Origin: Neurospora crassa OR74A
Lineage: Eukaryota; Ascomycota; Sordariomycetes; Sordariales; Sordariaceae
Length of the DNA stretch: 64,000 nt
Reading direction: 5' to 3'
NCBI RefSeq assembly: GCF_000182925.2
Contig: NC_026501.1
Location: 1-64,000, forward strand
Shown here: piece after piece, positions 1-9,603 of the stretch
Numbering within the stretch: the stretch's first letter is position 1
Layout: every line of letters begins with the position of its first letter
Position numbers and translations under genes: made by a program
Notes under the pieces: generated by a model
The model's input: the letters and a program-made list of their open reading frames with translations, nothing else
Databases searched by the model: none
Told to the model about the DNA's origin: nothing

Positions 1-207
1 CCTAACCCTAACCCTAACCCTAACCCTAACCCTAACCCTAACCCTAACCCTAACCCTAACCCTAACCCTAACCCTAACCCTAACCCTAACCCTAACCCTA
101 ACCCTAACCCTAACCCTAACCCTAACCCTAACCCTAACCCTAACCCTAACCCTAACCCTAACCCTAACCCTAACCCTAACCCTAACCCTAACCCTAACCC
201 TAACCCT
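1..207. repeat. Telomere, (CCCTAA)n
   Basis: About 34 uninterrupted CCCTAA units start at base 1, so this is a true chromosome end read from the C-rich strand (TTAGGG on the other strand). TTAGGG is the telomere repeat of Neurospora and most filamentous ascomycetes. The array stops inside a unit (CCCT) and passes directly into a different hexamer. Confidence 0.99.
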
Positions 208-316
208 GCTCTAGCTCTGGCTCTGGCTCTGGCTCTAGTTCTAGCTCTAATTCTAGTTTTAATTTTAAGTTTTAATTTTAATTTTAATTCTAATTCTAAT
301 TTCAATTTTAATTTTA
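208..316. repeat. Telomere-adjacent degenerate hexamer satellite
   Basis: About 18 hexamers in register follow the telomere. The first read GCTCTA/GCTCTG, then GTTCTA, ATTCTA and finally ATTTTA. Every difference from GCTCTG is a C-to-T or G-to-A transition, and the damage grows with distance from the telomere. One extra A at 268 is the only indel I see. This reads as one satellite mutated by a RIP-like process; that cause is inferred. Confidence 0.85.
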
Positions 317-1200
317 ATATAAACTATATTTACTTAATAATATAAATTATATAAAAGTAAAAGTATAAACTTTTATTATAAAAATTCATTCTTTTAACTT
401 GTAATTCTCTTTATTTATACTTGTAAGTGGAGATTTTAAAATATATTAAATAAAAAATTGTAATAAAATACTCAACTTACTTATTGAAAATACTTTAATA
501 TAAATAGAATAAAACTAATTTTATTTCTCTTTTTTTTAAAAAACATTCTTCTATTATTACTCTTATAAAAATAATATTCTTTTATAATAAATTTTGTAGT
601 ATTAATATTAATTTTAAAGAAATTGAAAATTAGTATATATTTTAAAGTCCTTATAAAGGGAAAAAGAGCTTTTATATTAAAATTTAATAAATGGAAAGTA
701 TTCCAATTTTATTTAAATAGAGTAATAACTTACTTTTATCAACTTATATATTCATATTTAAAAAGGTTCTTTAAATGTAATATAGTAATTAAAGATAAAA
801 ATAATTATTATTTTAATTTAATATTCTAATATTATTTATTATTTAAAGTATATTTAATTATAGTATAATATATATTAAAATATTCTTTTAATTTTTTTAA
901 TAATTAAAATATTTAATATTATACACCTTTTACGCTTCAATATTTAAATTTAAGAAAAATTGGAGTATTTTCAGCTTGTACTTTAAAACGTGTTTAGAAT
1001 ACAAAATTTGACTAGGAAGATTAATTAATTCTAGGAAGCCGTTCGTAACAGATCGTTATATATAGGTTGTATAGCCGTGTTTTAAAAAAGGGTTTATAGG
1101 GGATAAAATTAATTTAGGTACTTAGTAAGCAAATTTGGTTTAGCGAGTAGCACACATTTAGATAGTAATATAAATATTAATATTAATTAGAAAGTGAACA
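317..1200. other. AT-rich RIP-mutated subtelomere, no gene
   Basis: This stretch is very AT-rich and dominated by TAA/TTA/ATA words with almost no CpA or TpG, as expected from RIP. The only open frame (623-829) is Lys/Phe/Tyr/Ile-rich, as AT-rich DNA gives by chance. From about 920 onward CG-containing words return and damage lessens. I cannot name the original sequence. Confidence 0.8.
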
Positions 1201-1435
1201 ACAATTGGACTTCTTGCGTCTTGCCTGCTCGTACTATGCTTATCGCGACTTCCCTCCTTCTGTCACGTGGTACATCGAACTCTCAACTCCTTCGCCGGGT
1301 GCGTGTGGATATTATAATCTGACAGAAGCCAATGGAAGAACGTATTAAAACAGGATCAACAGAAGAAGAAAACGCATTGGCTGGCTTCTTTCCTTCACCG
1401 AGGACCAAACGGAAGTGTTAACGGGAAATGAGCGT

Positions 1436-1990
1436 TCAAATGCCGTGACCTGTAGACGTATCGCCGTTAGCACCATTGGACTTCTGATATCCCTCAAGCT
1501 GTCAACCGAACGAAAAGGAATACTCACGTCCCAACTGCTTTCCCCTCTTTGACACCTCCTTAGCATGGTACTGCTTAATCTTGGCCCTCCTCGCCTCCTC
1601 CTGTGCCTCGAGCTCCAACGCCCTCACATGCTCCCGAGCCTGCCTTACGCTCTCCCTGGCAGCCATCAGCGCTCGGTCCGCATCGCGTTCGGCAGCCTCG
1701 GCCATCATAACGCGCTCGCGAGCCTGCATGATGGACGGGTCGACGTCGTGGCTGGTCGAGGTACCGTTGCCGAAGGTGCGAGACAACAGGCTGCCCTTGC
1801 GCTGAGTTCCGTGTCCGGAGTCTCGGCTGGTGGAGCGGTTGCGGTCCGATGCGGAGGAGTAGGTGGGCGACCCGGGAGAGGGCGAGCGGTGGTGGGAACC
1901 GCCGAAGAGGGAGTGGCGCTTGGGAGCAGGTTCCTGGTAGACGGGGGCCGGGGCGGGCTCAGGCTCGGCGTGGCGGGAGAAGAGAGGCAT
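1436..1990 (-). CDS. Small conserved coiled-coil protein (158 aa)
   Basis: Two exons on the minus strand, 1990-1528 and 1449-1436, joined over an intron with a GTGAGT donor, a GCTAAC branch site and a CTACAG acceptor. The splice restores a C-terminus ...KRGKQLGRHGI, which I recognise from small proteins of unknown function widespread in filamentous ascomycetes. The N-terminal half (MPLFSRHAEPEP...) is Pro/Ser/Arg-rich and disordered. Residues about 90-150 are Ala/Arg/Glu-rich (ARERVMMAEAAERDADRA) and should form a long helix or coiled coil. I chose the ATG at 1990 because an upstream in-frame ATG (2068) would add a poly-Asn tract from a GTT microsatellite. It lies only about 1.2 kb from the telomere repeats and is divergent from the RNPS1-like gene. 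Function unknown. Confidence 0.75.
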
Positions 1991-2008
1991 GTTGATGCTT
2001 GTTGTGTG

Positions 2009-2036
2009 GTTGTTGTTGTTGTTGTTGTTATTGTTG
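2009..2036. repeat. GTT/AAC microsatellite in leader of the small coiled-coil gene
   Basis: A run of GTT triplets (one GTTATTGTT interruption) lies just upstream of the preferred start at 1990. If translation began at 2068 it would encode about nine Asn residues. It more likely sits in the 5' untranslated leader. Confidence 0.7.
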
Positions 2037-2068
2037 ATGATGGAGTTGGTTGAGGTGAAGATATTCAA

Positions 2069-3385
2069 GGTTTGCTGAGCTTGGATGGTTCGTTTGCTTG
2101 CTGGTTATCGATGAAGATGAAGTGCTTGGACACGGGAAGATACCGGCACTTGCGATGGTATTTCTATCCCACCACGACGACAATCATCATCGTTTGTGTA
2201 CCCGATGAAACCTGCTTTTGGCTACCTCATGTTTGAGGACGGTTGAAGACGCTGCTGCTAGTGACGATTAGGATTCAAAATGACGTCAAAGTCGGTTGAT
2301 GAAGGAGGGTGGCAGGACCCTTTGAATGGTCTGAAGCAACGCGCTCCAATGAGGAGGTCTGAAAATGACGATGGCGGCGTGGATGCAACAGCCCAACAGC
2401 GCCCTGATGGTTGAAGACAGGACCCTGAGAATCAGACCGTCAATGGCTGATGCAGGGGTTTGGGCCTAGACCACAGTCAGGGAGAATGCCATCATGGTCG
2501 GATACCAAGAAAGCTGAGTGGTTGAAGCATCGGCGTGGAAGCTTTCCTAGAACAAGGTTCGTGCCAAGTTTTCCTTGTTTTGTCAGCCACGGCAAACGCC
2601 CATTCTCATTGCGCAACACGTCGACTGTAGAGGTAGCTCGGTGGACTTGGCTTGAATACGTGCTGGGACGTTGATTGAGGTCACGTCCAGCATCAAAAAT
2701 CGACGACGCTGTCATGTTGAAAATGCCAAGTCGACATAGCATCCCGAGCACCTCGCACTTGCCATATCACGGTCAGGAACAGTGAACAAAATGGGTAGCA
2801 CTAAGCCCAGGTCGGTGGATATGAATACGTAGAGGTAGAGATGTGAATGGTTGTCAGCCGTAGAGACGTCGGGCTGAGCGTTTTCTAGATTTCGTAAAGA
2901 TGTCTTGGAAGCTTCAAAACATTCTCGGGAAATAAAGTTGCCAGGGGAAACCATACACAAGTGGACCATAACATCGGCGCTAGGAATCGGAGTGGAGATG
3001 GGTTAAGGCTGGTGAAAACAGCAAGCGGGGGATCCCGTCACGTGGGACAACATCTGCCATATGATCCCACCAAAGCTCAATCAAAAGAAGAAAAGAGGTC
3101 CGTGCATGCCCGCCGCGGTTTTAGGGCTCCACTGTTGCAAGAGGCGCGTCGGGACTTTTGCAGCAATCAATTCAAGAAACAAAAGCAATCGCAAACAGGA
3201 TCCTTCACCAAACACCAACACCACCAGGCATTTCTTCATCCTCACCACCTTACAGCTGACGATAGCAGTTGTCAAATTGCAATCGCGCAAATACGACAAC
3301 AGTATCCCTACAACCAATTTTTAGCGATTCGCGAACAACCAGACTTTTCCACAACAGCCACTACATCACCACTACATCACCAACA
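2069..3385. other. Divergent intergenic region, 1.3 kb
   Basis: This is the shared upstream region of the minus-strand small coiled-coil gene and the plus-strand RNPS1-like gene. Short overlapping frames are present, but none has a domain or convincing composition. A CACGTG core occurs near 3040 and a CA/AC-rich leader runs into the ATG at 3386. No repeat or RNA gene recognised. Confidence 0.6.
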
Positions 3386-4454
3386 ATGGCCTCCCGCTCG
3401 AGGTCTCGGTCGGCCGACCGCTACGATGACGACCGCTCCAGGTCTCACACACCTCGCCGCCACCGTTCTCTTACACCCCGCTCCGCCCGCGACTACTCGC
3501 GCGAACCCTCGCCCGCCCTTGGAGACAGAGACGCTTCCTTCGACCGTGAACGAGGCCGCTCCCCGCCCCGCAGAAATGGTGGCGGTGGTGGTCGTCGTAG
3601 CCTGAGCCCGCCACCCGCTCGCGCTAGGAGCTACAGCCGTGGAGGAGATAGTCGCTCGAGATCCAGAAGCCTCACCCGCAGCCCCAGCCCACTTCAGCCC
3701 GTCAGGAGCACCAAGATTGTCGTCGAGCGCTTGACCAAGAACATCAACGAGAACCACCTTCGCGAGATCTTTGGCCAGTTTGGAGAGATTGAGGATTTGG
3801 ATTTGCCTCTGAACAGGACATGTAAGCTTCCCTGGTCGTTCCTCTGTGGTTCACCTTCACTCTGGCAACTGCTAACCTTGTAATTTACGTCCAGCCCGCA
3901 CAAATCGCGGCACAGCCTACATCCTCTACGTACACGAAGCCGGCGCCGAAGCCGCCATCGCCCACATGCACGAAGCTCAGCTCGACGGCGCCGTCATCAA
4001 TGTTTCCATTGTCCTTCCCCGCCGCAAATTCTCTCCTTCTCCACCTACCGCTCGTAGGGGCGCCAACTACGATCCCCGCCAACCCCCGCCGGGATCCAGA
4101 GGAGGAGGCCGCGGCGGCCGTAACAGATCCCCCGGACCCCGTGGTGGTGGACGTCACGCACACCGTTCCGATACTTATCGACCTCGGTCGTTGTCACGAT
4201 CGCGATCCCGTTCTCGCTCCCCCGTGGCCGCGTCTGGAGGAAACAGGAGATACCGGTCTAGGTCACGCTCTTGGTCCTCCCGTTCACGCTCTCCTAGTCC
4301 GAGGGGCGGACGTGGCGGAAGAGGAGGAGGTGGTAGAGGCGGAAGAAACGACGTGGACGACAGAGGACGTAGGAGTCCTAGCCGCGCTAGTTACGACAGC
4401 TATGATCGCAGGAGTAGGAGCCGCAGCCGCAGCCGTGATTGGGACAGACGTTAG
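3386..4454 (+). CDS. RNPS1-like SR protein with one RRM (331 aa)
   Basis: Exons 3386-3821 and 3895-4454, with a GTAAGC donor, a GCTAAC branch site and a CCAG acceptor. An N-terminal RS-rich region (residues 1-105) is followed by one RRM at about 109-188, with RNP2 IVVERLTKN and RNP1 RGTAYILYV, then a long RGG/RS-rich tail. The RRM pattern (LTKNI.E.HL.EIF..FG.I...DLP.....RG.AY) is that of RNPS1, the RNA-binding subunit of the ASAP/PSAP complexes that associate with the exon junction complex and act in splicing and nuclear mRNA quality control. The intron splits the RRM between its two RNP motifs. The start ATG follows an A/C-rich leader. Family assignment is by motif; function in this fungus is inferred. 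Confidence 0.88.
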
Positions 4455-4599
4455 GTGCATCCCTCACGCAGGGTTTGCACGTGGCAGCCTGGGGGAGATT
4501 CTCGCGGTGCATAGGACGAGGTAAAGGAGGAAGGTAATCGGTTAATGGGAGCATCAGGCGTTGGGAGAGGCAGGAAAAAGTCGACGATACAAAAAGGGG

Positions 4600-5512
4600 A
4601 CAACAACAGGTTCGGTGTGAGTGTCCTTCCCTTTTGGAGGAAGTATTGTATGAATAACAGGAGAAAAGGGGGATTTACTCGTGTTAGCTTACATCGATTT
4701 GTACAGGACGCCTGAAGAACATCTCGCGATCCGAACCGAATCCCAAGATAGATGCCAACAATTGTTGAAGTTGGTCCCTGCAAGAGATGAACACGAAGAA
4801 TCAGATAACATCCAAAATTCAACGTCGTTGCTCGCCGGCGTCCATGTTCGTTTCTTGGTGGTACGTGAAAGATATTCCTGACAAACTATCTTTGGATGGT
4901 GATTTCTATCCTCTCCTCGTTTCCCTTGGCCTAGCTACATACGGTCCCATCTAGCAGGGGCAGGTTTCTGTTCTTCCGATCCAACCCGGATGTTCCATCT
5001 CGTACTCCATGTACCATTTTGGAAACCTGTACCGCCAAACCAGTTTTGCCTTTCAAGTTGATGCATGTCATCAACACCTGACCAATGACATCGGCTAACC
5101 GAGATCCGGACAGTCGTATGTATACAATAGCGATTCGTATTCCCTCGCTAAGAACATGCAACGTTAACCCCGTTGCCTGGGTCTCGAGATGACTCTTTCG
5201 ACCTACTGTCAACGATCCGCATCCCGAAAGATCCCATTTCAGAACCTCACCGTCCGCCATTACCAAGCCAATTACGTGATGGTCGAGCACTCTTCCAGCA
5301 ACTAGGAAACAGGCCCGATTACCAGTAAACACTCCGATGACCAGGCGAAGCATGCATTTTTCGATGATCCGAAATATTTCGAAACACTTTCGGTCAGCCC
5401 TAAACGTGGGCCCGAGGCTGCGCCCTTCGTCATGTGCCGCGCGTATCTGGGGAACCATTTCAGTTTCTCTGTCTCGGATACAAGCGATTGCGCCACAATA
5501 CAACCAAGGCAC
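4600..5512 (-). pseudogene. Probable broken beta-propeller / F-box-associated protein gene
   Basis: A 193-codon minus-strand frame (5512-4931) reads like the propeller part of fungal F-box or WD-like proteins: GLVMADGEVLKWDLSG, QATGLTLHVLSEG and VLMTCINLKGKTGLAVQVSK. Beyond its TAG stop the same frame goes on with sensible sequence (RATTLNFGCYLILRVHLLQ, GIYLGIRFGSRDVLQASC) across a second TAG, down to about 4600. I see no clean F-box or start region upstream of 5512; other frames there look like debris. I read it as a decayed gene copy that lost its N-terminus and gained at least two stops. A short expressed gene of 193 aa is the alternative. Confidence 0.42.
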
Positions 5513-5643
5513 CGAGCCGGCATCTGGCGGCTCTTTGACAATACGGTGCCGCCGAGTCGGGTCTGCGTTGTCATTTCCAATGGCTTGGTACTGGTTGAAG
5601 CATCATTCTCAAAGGTGTTCACCTCGCCCTTCCCCCAGGCCAC

Positions 5644-6588
5644 AAGAACACATCATCACGTCAACAGGCCCAATTACATTTTATGCCCAAGCACAAGTGT
5701 GCGTGGCACCACAGTCACTTGTACAAGTGATTCATCATGATACAACGTGCTGGTTGAGCCCTTCGAATGGGTTCTTTTGCTTGTGCTTACTGTCTGCTGC
5801 AATGTCAGAGTGTCATCTCTGTTTCCACACTCCTCTCTCCTCAAGTTTCCCTTGCTGTCTCGTTTCTTCTTTACCGCACGCAACAGAGCACATGACCAAC
5901 ACCGGCTATCCAAAACCACAAGGACAGCGCCCGATATGCGAGAGTTCTCACCGCCCTGATCACGCCGCAAACCTATTCTGGATAAGAGGCTCAGATCATG
6001 TATGGCATTGCTGTGTCTTGGTACCTTTTTTCTCCTCGTCCTTCTGTCCACCAGGCACAATTCAGGCACTCAGATGTTCCCATCGAGAGACATAGGTACC
6101 TCCCGAACTCCCCGACACGGTTCCTGCCGTGGGTTCCCACCACCATGCTCGGAAACGGGAAAGCAGGCCCTCCCTGGGCTGTCAACGCGGCTTTGCGAGC
6201 ATGATCAAATAATACCTGGTCTCGTGGCCTGAGGAGTCAGGAGTAAGACCATGTTGCCTGCGGTTGGACGACGTCAACAACTCGAAGCCTCGAGAAAGCG
6301 AGTGAGGAGTCATTCTCTGGAGCTCGTCTTCATCTTGCTACAGTTCCTGACCGAACGGGATCTTACCAGACTTACCTACGGTAACTTTTTTTTCCCCTAG
6401 AAGGCAGTACTTGTCCTTGTTGATGCCTTGGGTTCTTCGGGCCTTGCGGACTCACGCATCGTTGGGGGCTGCGAGATGAGGCTTACTCTAGTTATGCGCA
6501 AGAGCGTTCATCGTAATGCGTTCACCGTCGAGGGCCGGCTTTGGCGTTGTGTCTGTGCAAAGTGAAATGTTGATGTTCCAAATGCTCT
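5644..6588. other. Intergenic, no supported gene
   Basis: Overlapping plus and minus frames exist (the longest, 5337-6095 +, mostly opposes the propeller pseudogene), but they lack domains and are rich in Ser/Cys/His, as in out-of-frame reading. Nothing else recognised. Confidence 0.55.
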
Positions 6589-6596
6589 TATAAAAG
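6589..6596 (+). promoter_or_regulatory. TATA box of the proline-rich small gene
   Basis: TATAAAAG lies 192 bp upstream of the ATG at 6781 in otherwise GC-balanced DNA. The C/T- and CAA-rich stretch between them is a typical leader of a well-expressed filamentous fungal gene. Confidence 0.5.
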
Positions 6597-6780
6597 AGAT
6601 GGTATCTCATCGCCTGAGGCAGGTCTTCTGGAATTGTAAATACCTTCAGTCTTGAACAATTGCTCCTAGCTGCACACCCAAGACTCAGTTGATCTTAGCT
6701 AACGACTCTAATTCACTCTACTCTCGTCCCGCAAGCTTCATCTTCGCTCCCAATCAACAACTTTCTTACCCTACAACAAG

Positions 6781-7044
6781 ATGATATCAGCCGACCTCAC
6801 CATCTACACTTTCCCCTTCACCAGGGACACTCCTGGGCAGATACCCACCGACCAAGACAGCTATTTTCCTTCCTCCTCCACCCCGTTTGCTGGCGGATCT
6901 CCCAGTACCATTCCTGCTGTTCATATCCCTTTAATCACCCTCCCCAATCCTCCCCGGCCACCTACCCCCGGACCGACACCCAGGCCAGGACCTCTCTCGC
7001 CGAGGCCAAATGTGCCGAGTCCGCCGCCTACGCCAAGGAAATAG
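6781..7044 (+). CDS. Small proline-rich protein (87 aa)
   Basis: A short intronless frame starting at ATG 6781 within ACAAGATGAT. The first 55 residues are mixed; the last 30 are dominated by Pro with Thr/Ser/Gly/Arg (PNPPRPPTPGPTPRPGP), ending SPPPTPRK. It has no obvious signal peptide or membrane segment and I do not recognise a family. Support comes from a TATA box, a long pyrimidine/CAA-rich leader, and an AT-rich tail with ATTCTATTC repeats after the stop that could carry the polyadenylation signals. A role cannot be assigned; it may be a lineage-restricted gene. Confidence 0.45.
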   Translation: MISADLTIYTFPFTRDTPGQIPTDQDSYFPSSSTPFAGGSPSTIPAVHIPLITLPNPPRPPTPGPTPRPGPLSPRPNVPSPPPTPRK

Positions 7045-9603
7045 GAAACTCAAGTTATGTATGTATAGTATGTGCCTGTCATATTTTATCCTATTCTATT
7101 CTATTCCATCCCCTTACTGCCCGAGTATACAACACGGCAGTTTTCTTCACTGTTGAACAAAGAAACAAAAAAGGAGACTAACATCAACGACCTCAGTAGG
7201 ACATGATACATCACACTAAATTATATCGGTATAAAGCATGAAGAAGCACGGAGCAAAATATGGTGCTGGGTGGGCTGGGTGGGCTAGAAAGACTGGACGG
7301 ACTTGCCATCAACTAGGCTACAGAGGCAAAAGCTGCATTCATAGATTTCGTATTTGTTTATAGAGAAAGAAGAGAGCAGAAGAGGAAGTGATCTGGTGCG
7401 AACTGGAGGCTTCCTTTGGGAAAGTAATGGCAGCTGATAGTGGCTCAGGAAATAGGGGGTGAATGGAGGTAGCATGTACTGCGTGTTAAGAGAAGAGAGG
7501 GAGAATAACTACCTAATGGTCAATGTAGTACTACATACAATGCATATTTGAAGGCTGTCTACTACTAAGTTTACACAGTTTGGGTGATGATTGGAAGTGG
7601 CGGAATTGGTGGAATTGGTAGGGTATGTGAGTCGGAGCGCGGCAAGAACTTTGGTTTGTGTGTTTGTGATACGTGAGGAAGGAGATGAGTAGAGGTAAAC
7701 GCGGTGTAGAGGTAGGGTTCGTGTTACACAATCTTCTCAGTCATCAACAAGGTGGGTACCTCTAGGTACCTTTAGGGTATTTTCTCGCAAACCTTTAGAC
7801 TCTACTCCGGACCACGTCGAATAGCATACCTCTAGGTTTCCACACCAACAACCCGTGTAAGGTAGATAGCCTTTCGCGCTTATTACCAATTGTAGATAGT
7901 TCATAAGACTGTAGCTTATGGCATATGGAAGCGGTGAGAGGTACTTGACAATTCGGAGTGGTGCTTAGTAACAGCCCTACAGCCCTATCAACCACAGGCA
8001 CAATTCTACTGGACAAAGCCCGGAATTGGATGAATGGCTGACATGGAATTTTCGGTCCGAGTCCCAATCTACCGGGACGGTCTGCTCCCAACGCAATGGC
8101 GTTTCTTCTACAATATCAGCAAAAGGACTCAAGCCCAATATCGTAATACTGTCGACTTGCAGGAGACGATACCAATAATCACTCAGGTACCTCTAGTCAG
8201 CCTCTTCAGGTACCTCTAGTCAGCCTCTTAGGGCCAACTGCATGTAGGTACCTAGGTACCTAGAGGTACTTGGGAAAGATCAGTCAACCACATTCACCTG
8301 ACGAAGCAATCAAATCTTGGCAGTCGTTGTTGATAGTGCATGTCAAGGAGGAAGTAGGAACATAGCATGAAGAAAGAACGAAATAGCAAAGGAAGAGAAG
8401 AGTTGAAACCAGGAAACAGAAAAGACTACCCTAGCAGGGAGTTAAAACCCTGCGCAACGGAAGACTTGCACTCTGTACGGAAGAGTTTGAGAATCCGCCA
8501 TGTTATTCTATACACCAGTAGGGTCTTTTTGGGGTTCGATTGTTGGAAACTGGTAACAAAGGGCAAACTTTTGAAGGGCTGTTTGCGTTTGTAGGTATGG
8601 AAGGTGCGGGTTTGCTGTCTGTATGGTAGTGTACCTACCTTAAGTACTGGATGTCAGGGTAGGAAAGCTGGACCGTCGGAAACTCATGCCAGACACTCGA
8701 GGACTGTCAAAAAGCGCACGATGCGTATGATCTTTAAAGATGTAATATATGCTTTCGAACCATTGGAATAACGTCATCTCACTTTATTGACATCTCAACA
8801 ATTTTGCCTGGATTTTCATAGGTAGGTACGGTTCCTTCGAGGACCTTGATGGCTTCCTTTGTGATGCTGACGGCCTGACAGCTGGAGGGCACACTGACAC
8901 TGCCAGCACATGCCCGACAGCATCATGCCCGCTACTGCCGCTGGGACCGACAGGGGATGCAGTCAAGTCCCTGAAAGGAAAGTCTTGGCTTACCGAATGG
9001 GATCCACGTATGTAAGCACGGGGAGCCATATCGACCAATCACTGCGGCCGGCACACAGCGATAAGCTGATAAGACACTGATAAGATCCGGCTGACCCATG
9101 GCGAAAAGACAAAGTCAAGGGGAGAAAAAAAGAATTTTGGTGGGGCTCCCCGTCTTTTGTTTCGCTGTCCGCGTCCGCTAAGAGAAACAAAAAAAAAAGA
9201 CACCGACACAGGCGCTGTGCTCCAGAGCCCACCGCCATCCAGGGACCCCGCCACCGCCCGGCCTTCCCCTTCCATCTCGTCCCAGGCCAGTCCACTGCAC
9301 TCCGACCGACTCCAGCAAAGCAGAGGGCAGACATTGTGTTGTTTTTTTTCCTTTCTTCCGTTTTCCCCCTTCTCCTCTTCTTTTGCTTCACCTCTACACC
9401 ACCCGCCATCCCCTCCCTCCCTCTGCCTGCGTTTGCGACAGCATCACCAAGGCTCCTTTCTCCTTCCTCCGCCTTGTGTCGTCGCCACGGGCATTTCTCG
9501 CCCCAGGTCCCTATCAGAGGCCGTCTCTTTCTAATAACCAGACATTCCCAATCTCCCCTCTTTATATACCAGAAAACCCAATAAAAAAAAACAGACAGAC
9601 ACC
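7045..9603. other. 2.6-kb intergenic region and long leader of the New1 gene
   Basis: No convincing coding region. It contains many GGTACC/CCTAGG palindromic words (near 7750, 8185-8265 and 8820) and a short tandem duplication at 8183-8228. From about 9180 to 9600 the plus strand is C/T-rich with poly-T and poly-A runs, which fits a long 5' leader for the translation-factor gene starting at 9604. Confidence 0.6.
8183..8228. repeat. Two tandem copies of a 23-bp unit built on GGTACCTCTAG
   Basis: Positions 8183-8205 and 8206-8228 are identical 23-mers starting TCAGGTACC and ending CAGCCTCT. About 20 bp further on, another cluster of GGTACC/CCTAGG words follows (8245-8270). Confidence 0.9.

Noticed and set aside
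623-829. 68-codon frame in the subtelomere
   Set aside because: Lys/Phe/Tyr/Ile/Asn-only composition, as expected by chance in AT-rich RIP-mutated DNA.
5337-6095. 252-codon plus-strand frame
   Set aside because: It overlaps the minus-strand propeller pseudogene and has Ser/Cys/His-rich out-of-frame composition with no motif.
8434-8453. Hairpin GCAGGG / CCCTGC with an 8-nt loop, considered as part of a tRNA
   Set aside because: There is no acceptor stem, D-arm or TPsiC box around it.
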